NCBI RefSeq assembly: GCF_023016045.1
Contig: NZ_JALKAP010000004.1
Location: forward strand, 248,001-312,000
Origin: Marinobacter sp. S6332
Lineage (GTDB): Bacteria; Pseudomonadota; Gammaproteobacteria; Pseudomonadales; Oleiphilaceae
Direction of reading: 5' to 3'
Length of the DNA: 64,000 nucleotides
This document shows, one piece after another, positions 37,243 to 46,753 of the stretch. A program made the translations under genes and the position numbers. Under the pieces are notes generated by a model, which worked only from the letters and a program-made list of their open reading frames with translations, was not told the origin of the DNA and searched no databases. Numbering within the stretch: position 1 is the stretch's first letter; each line of letters begins with the position of its first letter.

Positions 37243-38623
37243 CCGTCTCGATCGATATCAAACTTATCTTCGTGCCGACCCCGAGCCTGAGCTTTCAGGT
37301 CGTTTAACCAGAATGGTAGGGCTAACGCTGGAATGCGTTGGCTGCCCTATGGTGGTGGGCGACCGCTGCGTAATCAAAGGCGAGGGCGCCGGGACCGTAG
37401 AAGCCGAAGTGGTGGGGTTTGAAGACGACAAGGTCTACCTCATGCCATTAACGGCCATCGAAGGCCTGAAGCCGGGCGCACGAGTGGTTCCACTTTCCGC
37501 TGCCAGTCGCGTTCCTGTTGGGCCTCTTATGCTTGGCCGTGTTGTAGATGGCAGCGGGGAGCCTCTTGATGGCAAAGGGCCACTTCAGGCAGAGGCTCGG
37601 GTTCCCCTTACCGGCGACATCATCAACCCGCTTAACCGCGCACCCGTGCGGCAGTCTATGGATGTGGGTATTCGCGCGATCAACGCTCTGCTGACCGTCG
37701 GTCAGGGCCAGCGTTTGGGCCTGTTTGCGGGCAGCGGCGTGGGTAAAAGTATGCTGCTGGGCATGATGACCCGGTTTACCGATGCCGATATTACCGTGGT
37801 AGGCCTGATTGGTGAGCGAGGCCGGGAAGTTAAGGAATTTATTGAAGACATTCTGGGTGAGGAAGGTTTAGCTAGGTCGGTAGTCGTGGCCTCACCAGCT
37901 GATGACTCGCCATTGATGCGATTACGAGCGGCTATGTTGACGACGCGGATTGCAGAATATTATCGCGACAAAGGCAAGCGCGTACTTCTGTTGATGGACT
38001 CGCTCACCCGATACGCCCAAGCCCAGCGCGAAATTGCGCTAGCCGTTGGTGAGCCGCCAGCGACCAAAGGTTACCCACCCTCAGTATTTGCTAAGCTGCC
38101 TCAATTAGTAGAGCGCACTGGTAATGGGCTACCCGGCGGCGGCTCCATTACCGCATTCTATACTGTGCTCACGGAGGGTGATGACCAGCAGGATCCCATC
38201 GCTGATGCCGCCCGAGCGATACTCGATGGCCACATTGTGCTTTCCCGGCGCCTGGCAGAAGAAGGGCATTACCCGGCCATCGACGTGGAAGCTTCCATCA
38301 GCCGGGTTATGCCGCAGGTAACACAAACCGAGCATTTCGCACGGTCCCAGAGGTTTAAACAGGTCTATTCGCGTTATCAGCAAGCACGGGATTTGATTAG
38401 TGTTGGGGCATACGTTAAGGGCTCCGACCCGGAAACCGACTTTGCTATTGCCCACATAAGCAACATGCGTCAGTTCTTGCAACAGGGGTTGAACGAGCGG
38501 GCATCACTGAGCGATAGCATTGATGGCCTTCTGGCGGTGGTGCCAGAGAGGCGCTCGCCGGATCGCCGTAAATCCGCAGTTCCTGATCCTGCAGCTGCCA
38601 GCTCCAACCGGAGTGGTAATTGA
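37223..38623 (+). CDS. fliI: flagellum-specific export ATPase FliI
   Basis: A 466-residue F1-like ATPase that drives flagellar protein export. Walker A G-S-G-V-G-K-S near residue 172 and Walker [11 protein letters not shown] are intact. The start is the ATG at 37223, overlapping fliH by 20 bases with AAGG 8 bases ahead; the frame opens earlier but those residues lie in the FliH tail. The last 25 residues are a variable Ser/Pro/Arg tail. It overlaps fliJ by one base. Confidence 0.95.
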   Translation: MTSSLADRLDRYQTYLRADPEPELSGRLTRMVGLTLECVGCPMVVGDRCVIKGEGAGTVEAEVVGFEDDKVYLMPLTAIEGLKPGARVVPLSAASRVPVGPLMLGRVVDGSGEPLDGKGPLQAEARVPLTGDIINPLNRAPVRQSMDVGIRAINALLTVGQGQRLGLFAGSGVGKSMLLGMMTRFTDADITVVGLIGERGREVKEFIEDILGEEGLARSVVVASPADDSPLMRLRAAMLTTRIAEYYRDKGKRVLLLMDSLTRYAQAQREIALAVGEPPATKGYPPSVFAKLPQLVERTGNGLPGGGSITAFYTVLTEGDDQQDPIADAARAILDGHIVLSRRLAEEGHYPAIDVEASISRVMPQVTQTEHFARSQRFKQVYSRYQQARDLISVGAYVKGSDPETDFAIAHISNMRQFLQQGLNERASLSDSIDGLLAVVPERRSPDRRKSAVPDPAAASSNRSGN

Positions 38624-39066
38624 TGTTACGTTCCCAGCGCTTGGTTGTTGTGCTTGCTTTGGAAGAGCGAAAAGAGAAAGAAGCTCTAGAGAAGATGAGC
38701 AAAGCTCGGGAACTGGTGGAGCAACACAGCGAACAGGTTGCTAACCTCAACCGTTACCAGCAGGAATACCGGGATCAGATCCGCAACAGCCAGCAGGGCG
38801 TGGTTCAGGTAAGCCGATTACAGGCTTGGCAGGCATTCATTGCCCAGCTGGATCAGGTTATTTTGCAGCAACAGAAGCAACTTGATCAGGCCGAGGCGGT
38901 TTTCGAGGCTCGCCGACAAGAGTGGCAGCAAGCTTGGGAGCGACGTCGAGGTATGGAAAAGTACATCGAAACCTGTCGTCAACAAGAGCTCAGAGAGCAG
39001 GATTCGCAGGAGCAAAAGCTCGCTGATGAGGCTGCTGGCCGTGCCTTTGCACGCCGCCATCGTTAA
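38623..39066 (+). CDS. fliJ: flagellar export chaperone FliJ
   Basis: A 147-residue helical coiled-coil protein that acts as the central stalk of the export ATPase and escorts chaperones. Gln- and Arg-rich, with repeated A-E-A/Q-E-K patterns and an Arg-rich R-R-R-G-M-E-K-Y-I stretch near 107. It is the last gene of the fliE operon; a 125-base gap follows before the STAS gene. Confidence 0.9.
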   Translation: MLRSQRLVVVLALEERKEKEALEKMSKARELVEQHSEQVANLNRYQQEYRDQIRNSQQGVVQVSRLQAWQAFIAQLDQVILQQQKQLDQAEAVFEARRQEWQQAWERRRGMEKYIETCRQQELREQDSQEQKLADEAAGRAFARRHR

Positions 39067-39191
39067 AGGATGAGCTGAATCAATTCTCACTCCATGCAAA
39101 CTGGCTGCACTGGGCTATGATTATACAATCACAGACCGCCAGAAACGCGGCGCTTGGATGTTTCAGAGAATATCACCGGAGGTTTTTGCGG

Positions 39192-39497
39192 ATGCCGATC
39201 CAGACCCGCCGCAGTCATGACGGTCAGTGCCTAATTATCGAAATAGAAGGGCGCTTTGACTTCAGCACCCATCAGGCTTTTCGAGATGCCTACGAACATA
39301 GTGGTGCAAAGGTAAGCAACTACATTGTCGATCTATCGGAAGCGACCTATCTTGATAGCTCTGCGTTGGGCATGCTGCTTTTGCTCAGGGATCATGCTGG
39401 CGGCGACAGTGCCAAAATTACTATCGAGAACTGCAACAACGATGTCCGCAAGATTCTGACCATTTCCAACTTTGAGCAACTGTTCACCATTCGGTGA
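39192..39497 (+). CDS. STAS-domain anti-sigma factor antagonist, HsbA-like
   Basis: A 101-residue STAS protein of the SpoIIAA/HsbA type. The switch Ser is in Y-L-D-S-S-A-L-G-M, with Ser56 or Ser57 the phosphoacceptor; HsbA in Pseudomonas is phosphorylated at the same place and ties flagella to biofilm via FlgM. The ATG at 39192 has GGAGG 9 bases ahead; a frame opening at 39117 lacks any ribosome binding site. It is followed after 24 bases by the partner phosphatase/kinase gene, then an Hpt gene. Confidence 0.8.
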   Translation: MPIQTRRSHDGQCLIIEIEGRFDFSTHQAFRDAYEHSGAKVSNYIVDLSEATYLDSSALGMLLLLRDHAGGDSAKITIENCNNDVRKILTISNFEQLFTIR

Positions 39498-39521
39498 TTG
39501 CCCGGCCCACTGGAACACCTC

Positions 39522-41249
39522 ATGGATGAGTCTGCTGCCGAAAATGTCCCCCTGAACATTCTTGTTGCAGACGACAGCGACAGTGATCGCCTTATATTAA
39601 AAGCCTTGCTGAAGCGCCTTGGCCATCAGGTGCTGGATGCAGCCAATGGCCACGAGGCGGTGCTGCACTTTCAAGAGGGTGCCCCGGATATTGTTTTGCT
39701 AGACGCTCTCATGCCCTCAATGGATGGCATGGAGGCAGCCCGGCAAATCAAGCGGCTTGCGGGAGAACGGTTTGTGCCAGTCATATTTGTGACCTCTCTG
39801 TCCGAACCCGAAGATTTAGCGGGGTGCCTTGAAGCAGGAGGCGACGGTTTTCTGAGCAAGCCCTATAACCGGTTGATGATCAAGGCTAAGATCAACGCCT
39901 TTAACCGAATGCGGCTAATGCACCAAGCTCTGTCAGATCAGCGGGATCTGACGAATGAGCGCAACCGGCAACTGCTGGAAGAGCAGCATGTAGCCCGGCG
40001 GGTGTTCGACAATGTCGCTCACACCGGATGTTTGGACGCTGCCAACATTCGCTATCACGCCTCCCCTTTATCCATATTCAGTGGCGATGTGCTTTTCGCT
40101 TCCCCCCGGCCTGCGGGCGGAATGCTAATCTTTGCCGGAGATTTTACCGGCCACGGGTTGCCCGCGGCGATTGGCGCTATGCCTATTGCGGAGAGCTTTT
40201 ATGGTATGGCCAGCAAGGGCTTTGATGGCTCCGATATACTCAGGGAAATTAACCAGAAGCTTGTACGCATTCTGCCAAAAGATATGTTCTGTTGCGGCGT
40301 TATGGTGGAGGTAGATTTTGCGCACAATCAGTTAGGTGTCTGGAATGGTGGGCTGCCCGATATATGGCTGATACGCTCGAACATGGAACAGTATGCTTTG
40401 CCTTCCCGGCATTTGCCGCTCGGAATTTTGAGTGCTGATCAGTTTAACGCCGAAATGGAGGCTGTTAGGTCCCAGCCCGGTGATCGCTTGTTGTTGATGA
40501 CGGATGGTGTTCTGGAGTGCGCCAACCGCGAAGGCCAGCTCTTTGGTGAGCAAGGTGTTCGCAATGCCATTGAAAGCACAAGCGCAGGCAGCCACCCCTT
40601 TGATGTATTAATGGGTTCAATCAAACAATTTACCGGTCAGCAAAAGTTTGGTGACGACCTTACCCTTTGCTGTGTAGAAATGGTGGAAGAGACTGGCCAA
40701 GCAACGTTAACAGAAGAGGTCGGGCTTTCTACTCTCGCCGGACCTTCGCAGTGGCATTGTGATTATGAAATCCGGGATAACACACTAGGGGAATTCAATC
40801 CTCTGCCACTCTTGCTGCATATATGCATGGAAGTGCCGGGGCTGCGGCGTAAAAGCGGGGAAATCTATACCCTACTTTCAGAGCTTTACAACAATGCACT
40901 GGAGCACGGGGTGCTTCGGCTGCCCTCGGATTGGAAATACACCCCAGCAGGCTTTGACCGCTATTATTCCGAACGCACCAAGCGGCTTAACAGAGTGAGT
41001 GGTCACTATATCCGCTTCAGTTTTCAGCACGATCTAATGCCTTCCGGCGGGCGCCTTCGTGTTACATGTGAAGACAGCGGTCAGGGGTTCGATTTTCAAA
41101 ATCATCCGGTTTTACAATCAATAGATGTGGCCCAGAGCGGTCCCCGCTATGGTGGCCGAGGCTTGGCTTTGTTAATGCGGTTGACAGAATCTATACAGTT
41201 TCATGGGGAAGGGAACCAGGTGGAAGTTGTTTATGATTGGTTCTTTTAA
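39522..41249 (+). CDS. receiver-PP2C phosphatase-ATPase fusion, HsbR-like
   Basis: A 575-residue three-domain regulator. The receiver (about 12-130, phosphoacceptor Asp61 in V-L-L-D-A-L-M-P) is followed by a SpoIIE-type PP2C phosphatase (about 175-385, with G-D-F-T-G-H-G and T-D-G-V metal-binding motifs) and a C-terminal HATPase of the anti-sigma kinase type (L-L-S-E-L-Y-N-N-A-L-E-H-G box near 440-452). It can therefore both phosphorylate and dephosphorylate the neighbouring STAS protein. In Pseudomonas this pair lies near flgM rather than in the fliJ-fliK gap. An Hpt gene follows, suggesting a phosphorelay. Confidence 0.85.
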   Translation: MDESAAENVPLNILVADDSDSDRLILKALLKRLGHQVLDAANGHEAVLHFQEGAPDIVLLDALMPSMDGMEAARQIKRLAGERFVPVIFVTSLSEPEDLAGCLEAGGDGFLSKPYNRLMIKAKINAFNRMRLMHQALSDQRDLTNERNRQLLEEQHVARRVFDNVAHTGCLDAANIRYHASPLSIFSGDVLFASPRPAGGMLIFAGDFTGHGLPAAIGAMPIAESFYGMASKGFDGSDILREINQKLVRILPKDMFCCGVMVEVDFAHNQLGVWNGGLPDIWLIRSNMEQYALPSRHLPLGILSADQFNAEMEAVRSQPGDRLLLMTDGVLECANREGQLFGEQGVRNAIESTSAGSHPFDVLMGSIKQFTGQQKFGDDLTLCCVEMVEETGQATLTEEVGLSTLAGPSQWHCDYEIRDNTLGEFNPLPLLLHICMEVPGLRRKSGEIYTLLSELYNNALEHGVLRLPSDWKYTPAGFDRYYSERTKRLNRVSGHYIRFSFQHDLMPSGGRLRVTCEDSGQGFDFQNHPVLQSIDVAQSGPRYGGRGLALLMRLTESIQFHGEGNQVEVVYDWFF

Positions 41250-41284
41250 TCACCACTTTTTTATTGGAAACAAGGGAGTCGGTC

Positions 41285-41641
41285 ATGGCTGATTTACCAC
41301 ACCTTGATGAAGAAGCTTTAGCAGAGCTTCAAGATGTAATGGAAGATGAATTCGCAACATTGATTCACACTTATCTCAATGATTCGAAAGAGCGAATAGC
41401 TAGTTTAAAATCTGCCATGAAGCACAGGGATGCAGATGCGTTCGCGAAGACGGCTCACAGCTTCAAAGGTAGCAGCATCAATATAGGAGCACCGCACCTT
41501 GGGGAGCTATGCCGACAGATCGAGAAAGTCGGCCTGGAGGAACGCTTGAATGATGCGCCGACGTTGCTAAGTGCTATAGAAGCGGAATTTCAGCAGGTTA
41601 CAGCTGCCCTAGAAACTTTGATGGCGGGAAGCGCTGAATAG
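41285..41641 (+). CDS. histidine phosphotransfer (Hpt) protein
   Basis: A 118-residue Hpt protein that transfers phosphate to receivers. The active His58 is in F-A-K-T-A-H-S-F-K-G-S-S. The ATG at 41285 has GGGAG 8 bases ahead. The nearest receiver is that of the upstream PP2C fusion, so it probably feeds phosphate to or from it; no hybrid kinase is present in this window to supply it. A sigma54 promoter for fliK begins just after its stop. Confidence 0.85.
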   Translation: MADLPHLDEEALAELQDVMEDEFATLIHTYLNDSKERIASLKSAMKHRDADAFAKTAHSFKGSSINIGAPHLGELCRQIEKVGLEERLNDAPTLLSAIEAEFQQVTAALETLMAGSAE

Positions 41642-41677
41642 GCATTTGAGGCAACGATGGGTTCTGGGATGTCTTGC

Positions 41678-41693
41678 TGGCATCGCTTTTGCT
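41678..41693 (+). promoter_or_regulatory. sigma54 promoter of fliK
   Basis: TGGCATC-GCTT-TTGCT has TGGCA and TTGC exactly spaced as the consensus, with two changes in the -24 element. It lies 82 bases before the fliK ATG. Confidence 0.8.
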
Positions 41694-41774
41694 TCAGTTA
41701 GGAAAAGCGCCTGATGATCCCCACAAAAATGGCTGAATCAGGCCCCTACGGATTAAAAGCGGCAAGAGGTTGCC

Positions 41775-42920
41775 ATGACTCAAATGGTTCTCCCCCAGAC
41801 CCCCGCGCCGGGGATACAGAAAGATGCTGGCGCGCAGAAAGCCAGCTCGGATCGCGACAGTGGCGCCGGTGAAAGCCGATATGAATCCGTATCTCGTGCT
41901 GAACAAAGGCGCCTCGATCGCCAACAGTCCGGGCGGAGCGATGCGCCCGATAATGCTCGCAACAACAACGCAAAATCCTCTGGAAACGGCGAGGGCGCCC
42001 AGAAGGTAAGCAAGACCGATTCGAAAAAGGCAGTTGGTGAAAGCAAGGTAGCTGAAAAAGAAAGCCTCGAAGGGGGCGCCACCACTCTGCCGGATATGGA
42101 AGTAAGCGCAACCCCGCTTACATTTGCCGAGCTGCAAGCGTTGCTACTCCCCGATGGTGGGCTAACAGGTAATCCAGCGGCGGTTGCGGCAGCAGCCCCG
42201 GCCCCCATACAAGGTGGTGAGCTGTTTGCCGGTCTCGCAGGGGCAGGTGCGCAGCCTGGACAAGCTGCCTCTGGCAGTGGCGGTGGTCTTGTGACTGCTC
42301 TACAACTGACCGAAGCATTGGTTCCCTCCGCGGGTGACAAAGCCAGTGCCATGGACCCCGCCAGTTTATTAACCGGTAACCGATTTGAATCCGCAGTGGA
42401 GTTGGTTGCCCAGCAAAACGCCAATAGCGCTACTGGTAAATTGGTGTCAGAGGCACAGGTGCCTCTTAGGAGTTATGCAACATCGGTTGATGTGCCCGTA
42501 AACCACGCTGAGTGGGGGGATAAACTGATGGGTAAGCTCAGTTGGCTCACAGCCAAAAACCTATCGGTTGCTGAGATTCACTTAACACCGCCAGACATGG
42601 GGCCCATGGAGGTTCGTGTTCGGGTGCAAAATGATCAGGCGAATATTACCGTGCACTCTGCGAATCCTGTGGTAAGAGAGCAGTTGGAATTGCATTCGCA
42701 CAGGCTGCGCGACATGCTAGGTGAGCAGGGGCTTGATCTGGCGCAGTTCGACGTTTCGGATAATTCCCGAAACCAGTCCGGACAGCAGAATTCAGAAGAA
42801 GGAGATGACTCGTCTGCAGGCTCTGGTTCAGCACTTTCATCTGTGGAGGGCACCAGTGAAGACATGCAAACAGGCAGCCTGGATCTGAGCTGGAACGGCG
42901 CCGTTGATATTTTTGCCTGA
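41775..42920 (+). CDS. fliK: flagellar hook-length control protein FliK
   Basis: A 381-residue protein that measures hook length and switches export to late substrates. The long N-terminal half is low-complexity and Ala/Gly/Ser-rich, as expected of the ruler part. The C-terminal hook domain (about 255-335) is conserved: V-A-E-I-H-L-T-P-P-D-M-G-P-M-E-V-R-V-R-V and R-E-Q-L-E. It has its own sigma54 promoter and so can be expressed apart from the upstream signalling genes. Confidence 0.88.
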   Translation: MTQMVLPQTPAPGIQKDAGAQKASSDRDSGAGESRYESVSRAEQRRLDRQQSGRSDAPDNARNNNAKSSGNGEGAQKVSKTDSKKAVGESKVAEKESLEGGATTLPDMEVSATPLTFAELQALLLPDGGLTGNPAAVAAAAPAPIQGGELFAGLAGAGAQPGQAASGSGGGLVTALQLTEALVPSAGDKASAMDPASLLTGNRFESAVELVAQQNANSATGKLVSEAQVPLRSYATSVDVPVNHAEWGDKLMGKLSWLTAKNLSVAEIHLTPPDMGPMEVRVRVQNDQANITVHSANPVVREQLELHSHRLRDMLGEQGLDLAQFDVSDNSRNQSGQQNSEEGDDSSAGSGSALSSVEGTSEDMQTGSLDLSWNGAVDIFA

Positions 42921-43017
42921 AAGTCCACGCCTTATACTCAGCGTGAGGCACCAAACCACTTTGCCCATCCCTCCATGCAAGGCTAAACTGCGGTTCTGAG
43001 TGGAGAGGTGGGTCTTA

Positions 43018-43033
43018 TGGCCCGCCCTTTGCA
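43018..43033 (+). promoter_or_regulatory. sigma54 promoter of the fliL operon
   Basis: TGGCCCG-CCCT-TTGCA matches the sigma54 consensus at all but one position. It lies 61 bases before the fliL ATG and would drive fliLMNOPQR-flhB. Confidence 0.9.
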
Positions 43034-43093
43034 CACCTTGTATGAAAGTCATCGAAATGAACGTTCATTGACGGATTTTTGGCGAAAAACACT

Positions 43094-43603
43094 ATGGCAG
43101 AAAACAGCGCACCTGCGGCACCACCGGCTAAAAAAGGCAAACTAAAACTTATCATCCTACTGGTTGTGGTGGTGATTCTCGCGATTGCTTTGTCGGTTGC
43201 AGGAACCTTGTGGTTCCTCGGCGGTGGCTTACCCGGTATGGGGGACGACACCAAAGCTGAAGCCAGTGTTGCCGATGAAACCTTTAGCCCTAGTGTTTAT
43301 CTTGCCATTGAAAAAGCACTCGTAACGACAGTGCAGGGCGAGGGGCGCCAGCGCTATGCTCAAGCCTATGTGGCTCTGGAAGCAGACGACCCGCAAGCGC
43401 TTACGGCAGCACAACTGCACTTACCCCTGATTCGTAGCCAGCTTGTTATGGTGCTTGGCAACAGCAGTTTTACAGAGCTGCAAACTCCAGAAGGCAGGCA
43501 GAATTTGGCGGCTAATATGCTGGTTACGGTTAATGAGGTACTAAAGCAAGAAGGCGAGCCTGCTGTCAGCAAGGTGCTTTTTAGGAACTTTGTCGTTCAA
43601 TAA
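43094..43603 (+). CDS. fliL: flagellar basal body-associated protein FliL
   Basis: A 169-residue single-pass inner-membrane protein near the stator. One hydrophobic segment (about 20-45) follows an Ala/Pro/Lys N-terminus; the periplasmic domain ends F-R-N-F-V-V-Q as usual. The ATG at 43094 is preferred to a TTG at 43079. No strong ribosome binding site is visible. It leads the fliL operon. Confidence 0.9.
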   Translation: MAENSAPAAPPAKKGKLKLIILLVVVVILAIALSVAGTLWFLGGGLPGMGDDTKAEASVADETFSPSVYLAIEKALVTTVQGEGRQRYAQAYVALEADDPQALTAAQLHLPLIRSQLVMVLGNSSFTELQTPEGRQNLAANMLVTVNEVLKQEGEPAVSKVLFRNFVVQ

Positions 43604-43737
43604 ACTTTACGTTTAAGAGCGCGACGGACAGAGTGCTACAGAGCAGGCCAAGCCAGACTAAGAAAGTGTTTTAGGCTCGCGCAAACAGAGCAACAGAGCC
43701 CGCAAGCGGGTAAGGCTTTTCAGCGGCAGGACAAAGT

Positions 43738-44736
43738 ATGCAGGATTTACTGTCACAGGATGAAATTGATGCGCTCCTTCATGGCGTAGATGATGGTGAC
43801 ATTGATACCCATGAAGAAACCGACGAGGTTGGCGTAAAGTCATACGATCTTGCCAGCCAAGACCGTATTGTGCGGGGCCGGATGCCCACGCTGGAAATGA
43901 TTAACGAACGCTTTGCCCGTTATACCCGAATCAGCTTGTTCAACCTCTTGCGCCGCAACGCAGACGTTTCTACCGGCGGCGTTCAAATCATGAAGTTTGG
44001 TGAATACATACACACGCTGTATGTGCCAACCAGTTTGAACCTCTGCAAAGTGCGCCCCTTGCGGGGCACCTCCTTGTTTGTTCTGGATGCCAAGTTGGTA
44101 TTCAAGTTGGTTGATAACTTTTTTGGCGGTGAGGGTCGGCACGCAAAAATCGAAGGCCGGGAATTCACTCCCACGGAAAACCGAATTGTACAGATGGTGC
44201 TCAATCAGGTTTTCACGGACATGCAGGAAGCCTGGCAAGCAGTTATCAAAGTGAACTTTGAATACCTCAATTCCGAGGTAAACCCCGCCATGGCCAATAT
44301 CGTGAGCCCGAGCGAAGTGGTGGTGGTCAGCACTTTCCATATTGAACTCGATGGCGGTGGTGGTGAGCTGCACTTTGCTTTGCCTTATTCCATGATTGAG
44401 CCCATCCGTGATGTATTGGATGCTGGTGTACAAAGTGACGTTGATGATATCGATGAGCGCTGGGTTGGTGCCCTACAGGAAGACATTAAAGAAGTTGAGG
44501 TGCCGGTAAATACTACTGTGTGTAAGCGCAGAATTTCTTTGCGGGAAATTGCCAAGCTAAAAGCTGGCGATATTATTCCGGTAGAGGTGCCTGACTATTT
44601 GACGGTAACCGCCAATGGGATTCCTGTTTATAAAGCAACCATGGGAACCCGAGACGGAAAACTGGCGCTGAGAATTCACGAGCGGGCGACACGCCCCAAG
44701 GTAAAAAAACAACTGAAGGTAGAACGCAATGGCTGA
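43738..44736 (+). CDS. fliM: flagellar motor switch protein FliM
   Basis: The 332-residue C-ring protein that receives phosphorylated CheY. The N-terminal CheY-binding peptide L-S-Q-D-E-I-D-A-L-L-H-G (about 5-16) is intact; the middle domain (about 40-230) and a FliN-like C-terminal domain follow. It overlaps fliN by 8 bases. The same peptide pattern recurs in the CheA linker of this window. Confidence 0.96.
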   Translation: MQDLLSQDEIDALLHGVDDGDIDTHEETDEVGVKSYDLASQDRIVRGRMPTLEMINERFARYTRISLFNLLRRNADVSTGGVQIMKFGEYIHTLYVPTSLNLCKVRPLRGTSLFVLDAKLVFKLVDNFFGGEGRHAKIEGREFTPTENRIVQMVLNQVFTDMQEAWQAVIKVNFEYLNSEVNPAMANIVSPSEVVVVSTFHIELDGGGGELHFALPYSMIEPIRDVLDAGVQSDVDDIDERWVGALQEDIKEVEVPVNTTVCKRRISLREIAKLKAGDIIPVEVPDYLTVTANGIPVYKATMGTRDGKLALRIHERATRPKVKKQLKVERNG

Positions 44737-45241
44737 CGACAAGAAAGACGGTCAGGAGCTGAGCGAGGACGAAAAGCTGGCAGCCGAATGGGAAGCGGCC
44801 ATGGAAGAGTCCGGTGATGAAGGCTCGGAAAAGTCTCTGGATGATGAGTGGTCTCAGGCTATGGAAGAAGCCGGAGAAACCGGTGCCAGTGCTGATGAGA
44901 GCGAAGATAGTGGAGTGCGTGCTGCACCCATGGAAGAGTTTGATGAAGGCACCATGGCGGCTCATGGTAGCGGTACACCACCGGATCTGGATGTGATTCT
45001 GGACATTCCTGTTAGCATCTCAATGGAGGTCGGGAATACCCAAATACCTATCCGTAACTTGCTGCAATTGAACCAAGGCTCGGTGATAGAGCTGGACCGA
45101 CTTGCTGGCGAGCCATTGGATGTGTTGGTTAATGGCACACTCATAGCCCACGGCGAAGTTGTTATGGTTAACGAGAAGTTCGGTATCCGACTGACCGACG
45201 TGATCAGCCCGGGCGAACGCATCAAGCGGCTGCAAAAATAG
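44729..45241 (+). CDS. fliN: flagellar motor switch protein FliN
   Basis: A 170-residue C-ring protein. The conserved C-terminal domain (about 85-170, I-L-D-I-P-V-S-I-S-M-E-V-G and the final G-E-R-I-K-R-L) is preceded by an unusually long acidic N-terminal extension (about 1-80) with repeated W-x-x-A-M-E-E motifs, as in pseudomonads. It overlaps fliM by 8 bases and ends one base before fliO. Confidence 0.95.
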   Translation: MADDKKDGQELSEDEKLAAEWEAAMEESGDEGSEKSLDDEWSQAMEEAGETGASADESEDSGVRAAPMEEFDEGTMAAHGSGTPPDLDVILDIPVSISMEVGNTQIPIRNLLQLNQGSVIELDRLAGEPLDVLVNGTLIAHGEVVMVNEKFGIRLTDVISPGERIKRLQK

Positions 45242-45242
45242 T

Positions 45243-45698
45243 ATGTGGATAAAAACGGTAGCTGTGCCGCTGTTCCTGTTGGCCGCACCTGCTATTGCAG
45301 AAGAAACTGCCAAGGCCGCACAGAGTGCCCCTGCAAAAATGGCAGGCAACGCGCCGGATACCTTGGGCACGCTGCTTAGCCTCGGCGCTGGCCTGCTGGC
45401 GGTTATTGCGATTATATATGGCTGCGCTTGGATCATTCGCCGAATGAACGGCATGACCGGAATGAACAATAATGCCATCAAGGTAGTCTCCGTGATGGCC
45501 ATCGGAGCCCGTGAGCGTATTGCCTTGATTGAAGTGGGTGGCCAGCAAATTCTGTTGGGCATTACCCCCTCGGCCATACGTACTCTGCAAGTCTTTGAAG
45601 AGCCGGTGGTTAAGGCGGGTAGTCCTAACACCGGAGATTTCGCCAAACGCTTGCAAGGCATGATCGGTAAATCCTGGACGGCTCCGAATAAGGAATGA
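45243..45698 (+). CDS. fliO: flagellar export gate assembly protein FliO
   Basis: A 151-residue protein that helps FliP assemble. A signal peptide (about 1-20) and a second hydrophobic segment (about 39-62, ending in I-I-R-R-M) precede a cytoplasmic domain with [19 protein letters not shown] typical of FliO. It overlaps the fliP start by four bases (ATGA). Confidence 0.9.
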   Translation: MWIKTVAVPLFLLAAPAIAEETAKAAQSAPAKMAGNAPDTLGTLLSLGAGLLAVIAIIYGCAWIIRRMNGMTGMNNNAIKVVSVMAIGARERIALIEVGGQQILLGITPSAIRTLQVFEEPVVKAGSPNTGDFAKRLQGMIGKSWTAPNKE

Positions 45699-46471
45699 TT
45701 AGCCCTATGGTGGTGGCCACACTCAAACGACTCACTCCGCTTTTTATAGTGCTTGCAGGCTTATTATGGGCGCCGTTCGCGTTTGCAGACTTGCCCGGTA
45801 TTCCGGCGTTTACAGTTCAGCCCGGTGAGGGCGAGGGTGTTGAGGAATACACGGTAACCCTGCAGATTTTGGCGCTGATGACCGCGCTGACCTTTCTGCC
45901 CGCCATGTTGATGATGATGACCTCCTTTACCCGCATTATCGTGGTATTTGCCATTCTGCGTCAGGCGCTGGGGTTGCAGGCCACCCCTTCAAACCAAATA
46001 TTGCTTGGCTTGGCCTTGTTTCTCAGTATTTTCATCATGAAGCCGGTGCTGGAAGAGGCAAATAGAGTGGGGTTGCAGCCGTATCTGCAAGAAGAAGTCA
46101 CGTCTTTGGAAGCTGTTGAGCTTGCCAGTGCTCCCTTCAAGGAATTCATGCTGGGGCAGACCCGTGAAGACGATCTCGCCCTTTTCATGCGTATTGCAGA
46201 CGTTGAGTACGATACCGCTCAGGATGTTTCTTTCTGGATATTGATGCCCGCCTTCGTTACTAGCGAGCTTAAAACGGCGTTTCAAATAGGGTTTATTCTG
46301 TTTATCCCGTTTTTGGTTCTCGACATGGTTGTTGCCAGTGTGTTGATGGCGATGGGTATGATGATGCTGTCGCCTATAATTATCTCGTTGCCGTTTAAAA
46401 TTATGCTGTTTGTGCTGGTAGATGGCTGGGCCCTGATCATGGGTACACTCGCTGCCAGTTATGGGATATAG
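45695..46471 (+). CDS. fliP: flagellar export gate protein FliP
   Basis: A 258-residue core subunit of the export gate. A cleavable signal peptide (about 1-32, ending A-F-A) is followed by four membrane segments with the family motifs M-M-T-S-F-T-R-I and [15 protein letters not shown]. Overlaps fliO by 4 bases; fliQ follows after 9 bases. Confidence 0.96.
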   Translation: MISPMVVATLKRLTPLFIVLAGLLWAPFAFADLPGIPAFTVQPGEGEGVEEYTVTLQILALMTALTFLPAMLMMMTSFTRIIVVFAILRQALGLQATPSNQILLGLALFLSIFIMKPVLEEANRVGLQPYLQEEVTSLEAVELASAPFKEFMLGQTREDDLALFMRIADVEYDTAQDVSFWILMPAFVTSELKTAFQIGFILFIPFLVLDMVVASVLMAMGMMMLSPIIISLPFKIMLFVLVDGWALIMGTLAASYGI

Positions 46472-46480
46472 GAGGAATTT

Positions 46481-46750
46481 ATGACTCCGGAAACCGTTAT
46501 CGACATAGTGCGCGAAGCCCTATGGATGATCGTGCTTTTTGCTTCCGTTATTATCGGGCCGGGGTTGGTGATTGGTTTGGTGGTGAGTACATTCCAAGCG
46601 GCCACCCAGATTAACGAGCAAACCCTTAGCTTTCTCCCAAGGCTACTGGTAACGCTTATCGTGATCATTGCTTTGGGGCCCTGGCTGCTGACCAAGTTGT
46701 TGGATCACGCACACCGGCTGATATCCAGCATTCCTTACCTGATTGGCTGA
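46481..46750 (+). CDS. fliQ: flagellar export gate protein FliQ
   Basis: An 89-residue two-helix membrane protein of the export gate. Helices at about 15-40 and 52-75, with conserved T-Q-I-N-E-Q-T-L-S-F-L-P between. AGGAGG lies close upstream of the ATG. fliR follows after 3 bases. Confidence 0.95.
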   Translation: MTPETVIDIVREALWMIVLFASVIIGPGLVIGLVVSTFQAATQINEQTLSFLPRLLVTLIVIIALGPWLLTKLLDHAHRLISSIPYLIG

Positions 46751-46753
46751 GCC

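Noticed and set aside
39104..39118. TGGCTGCACTGGGC as a sigma54 promoter before the STAS gene
   Set aside because: The GG-GC spacing is one base too short.
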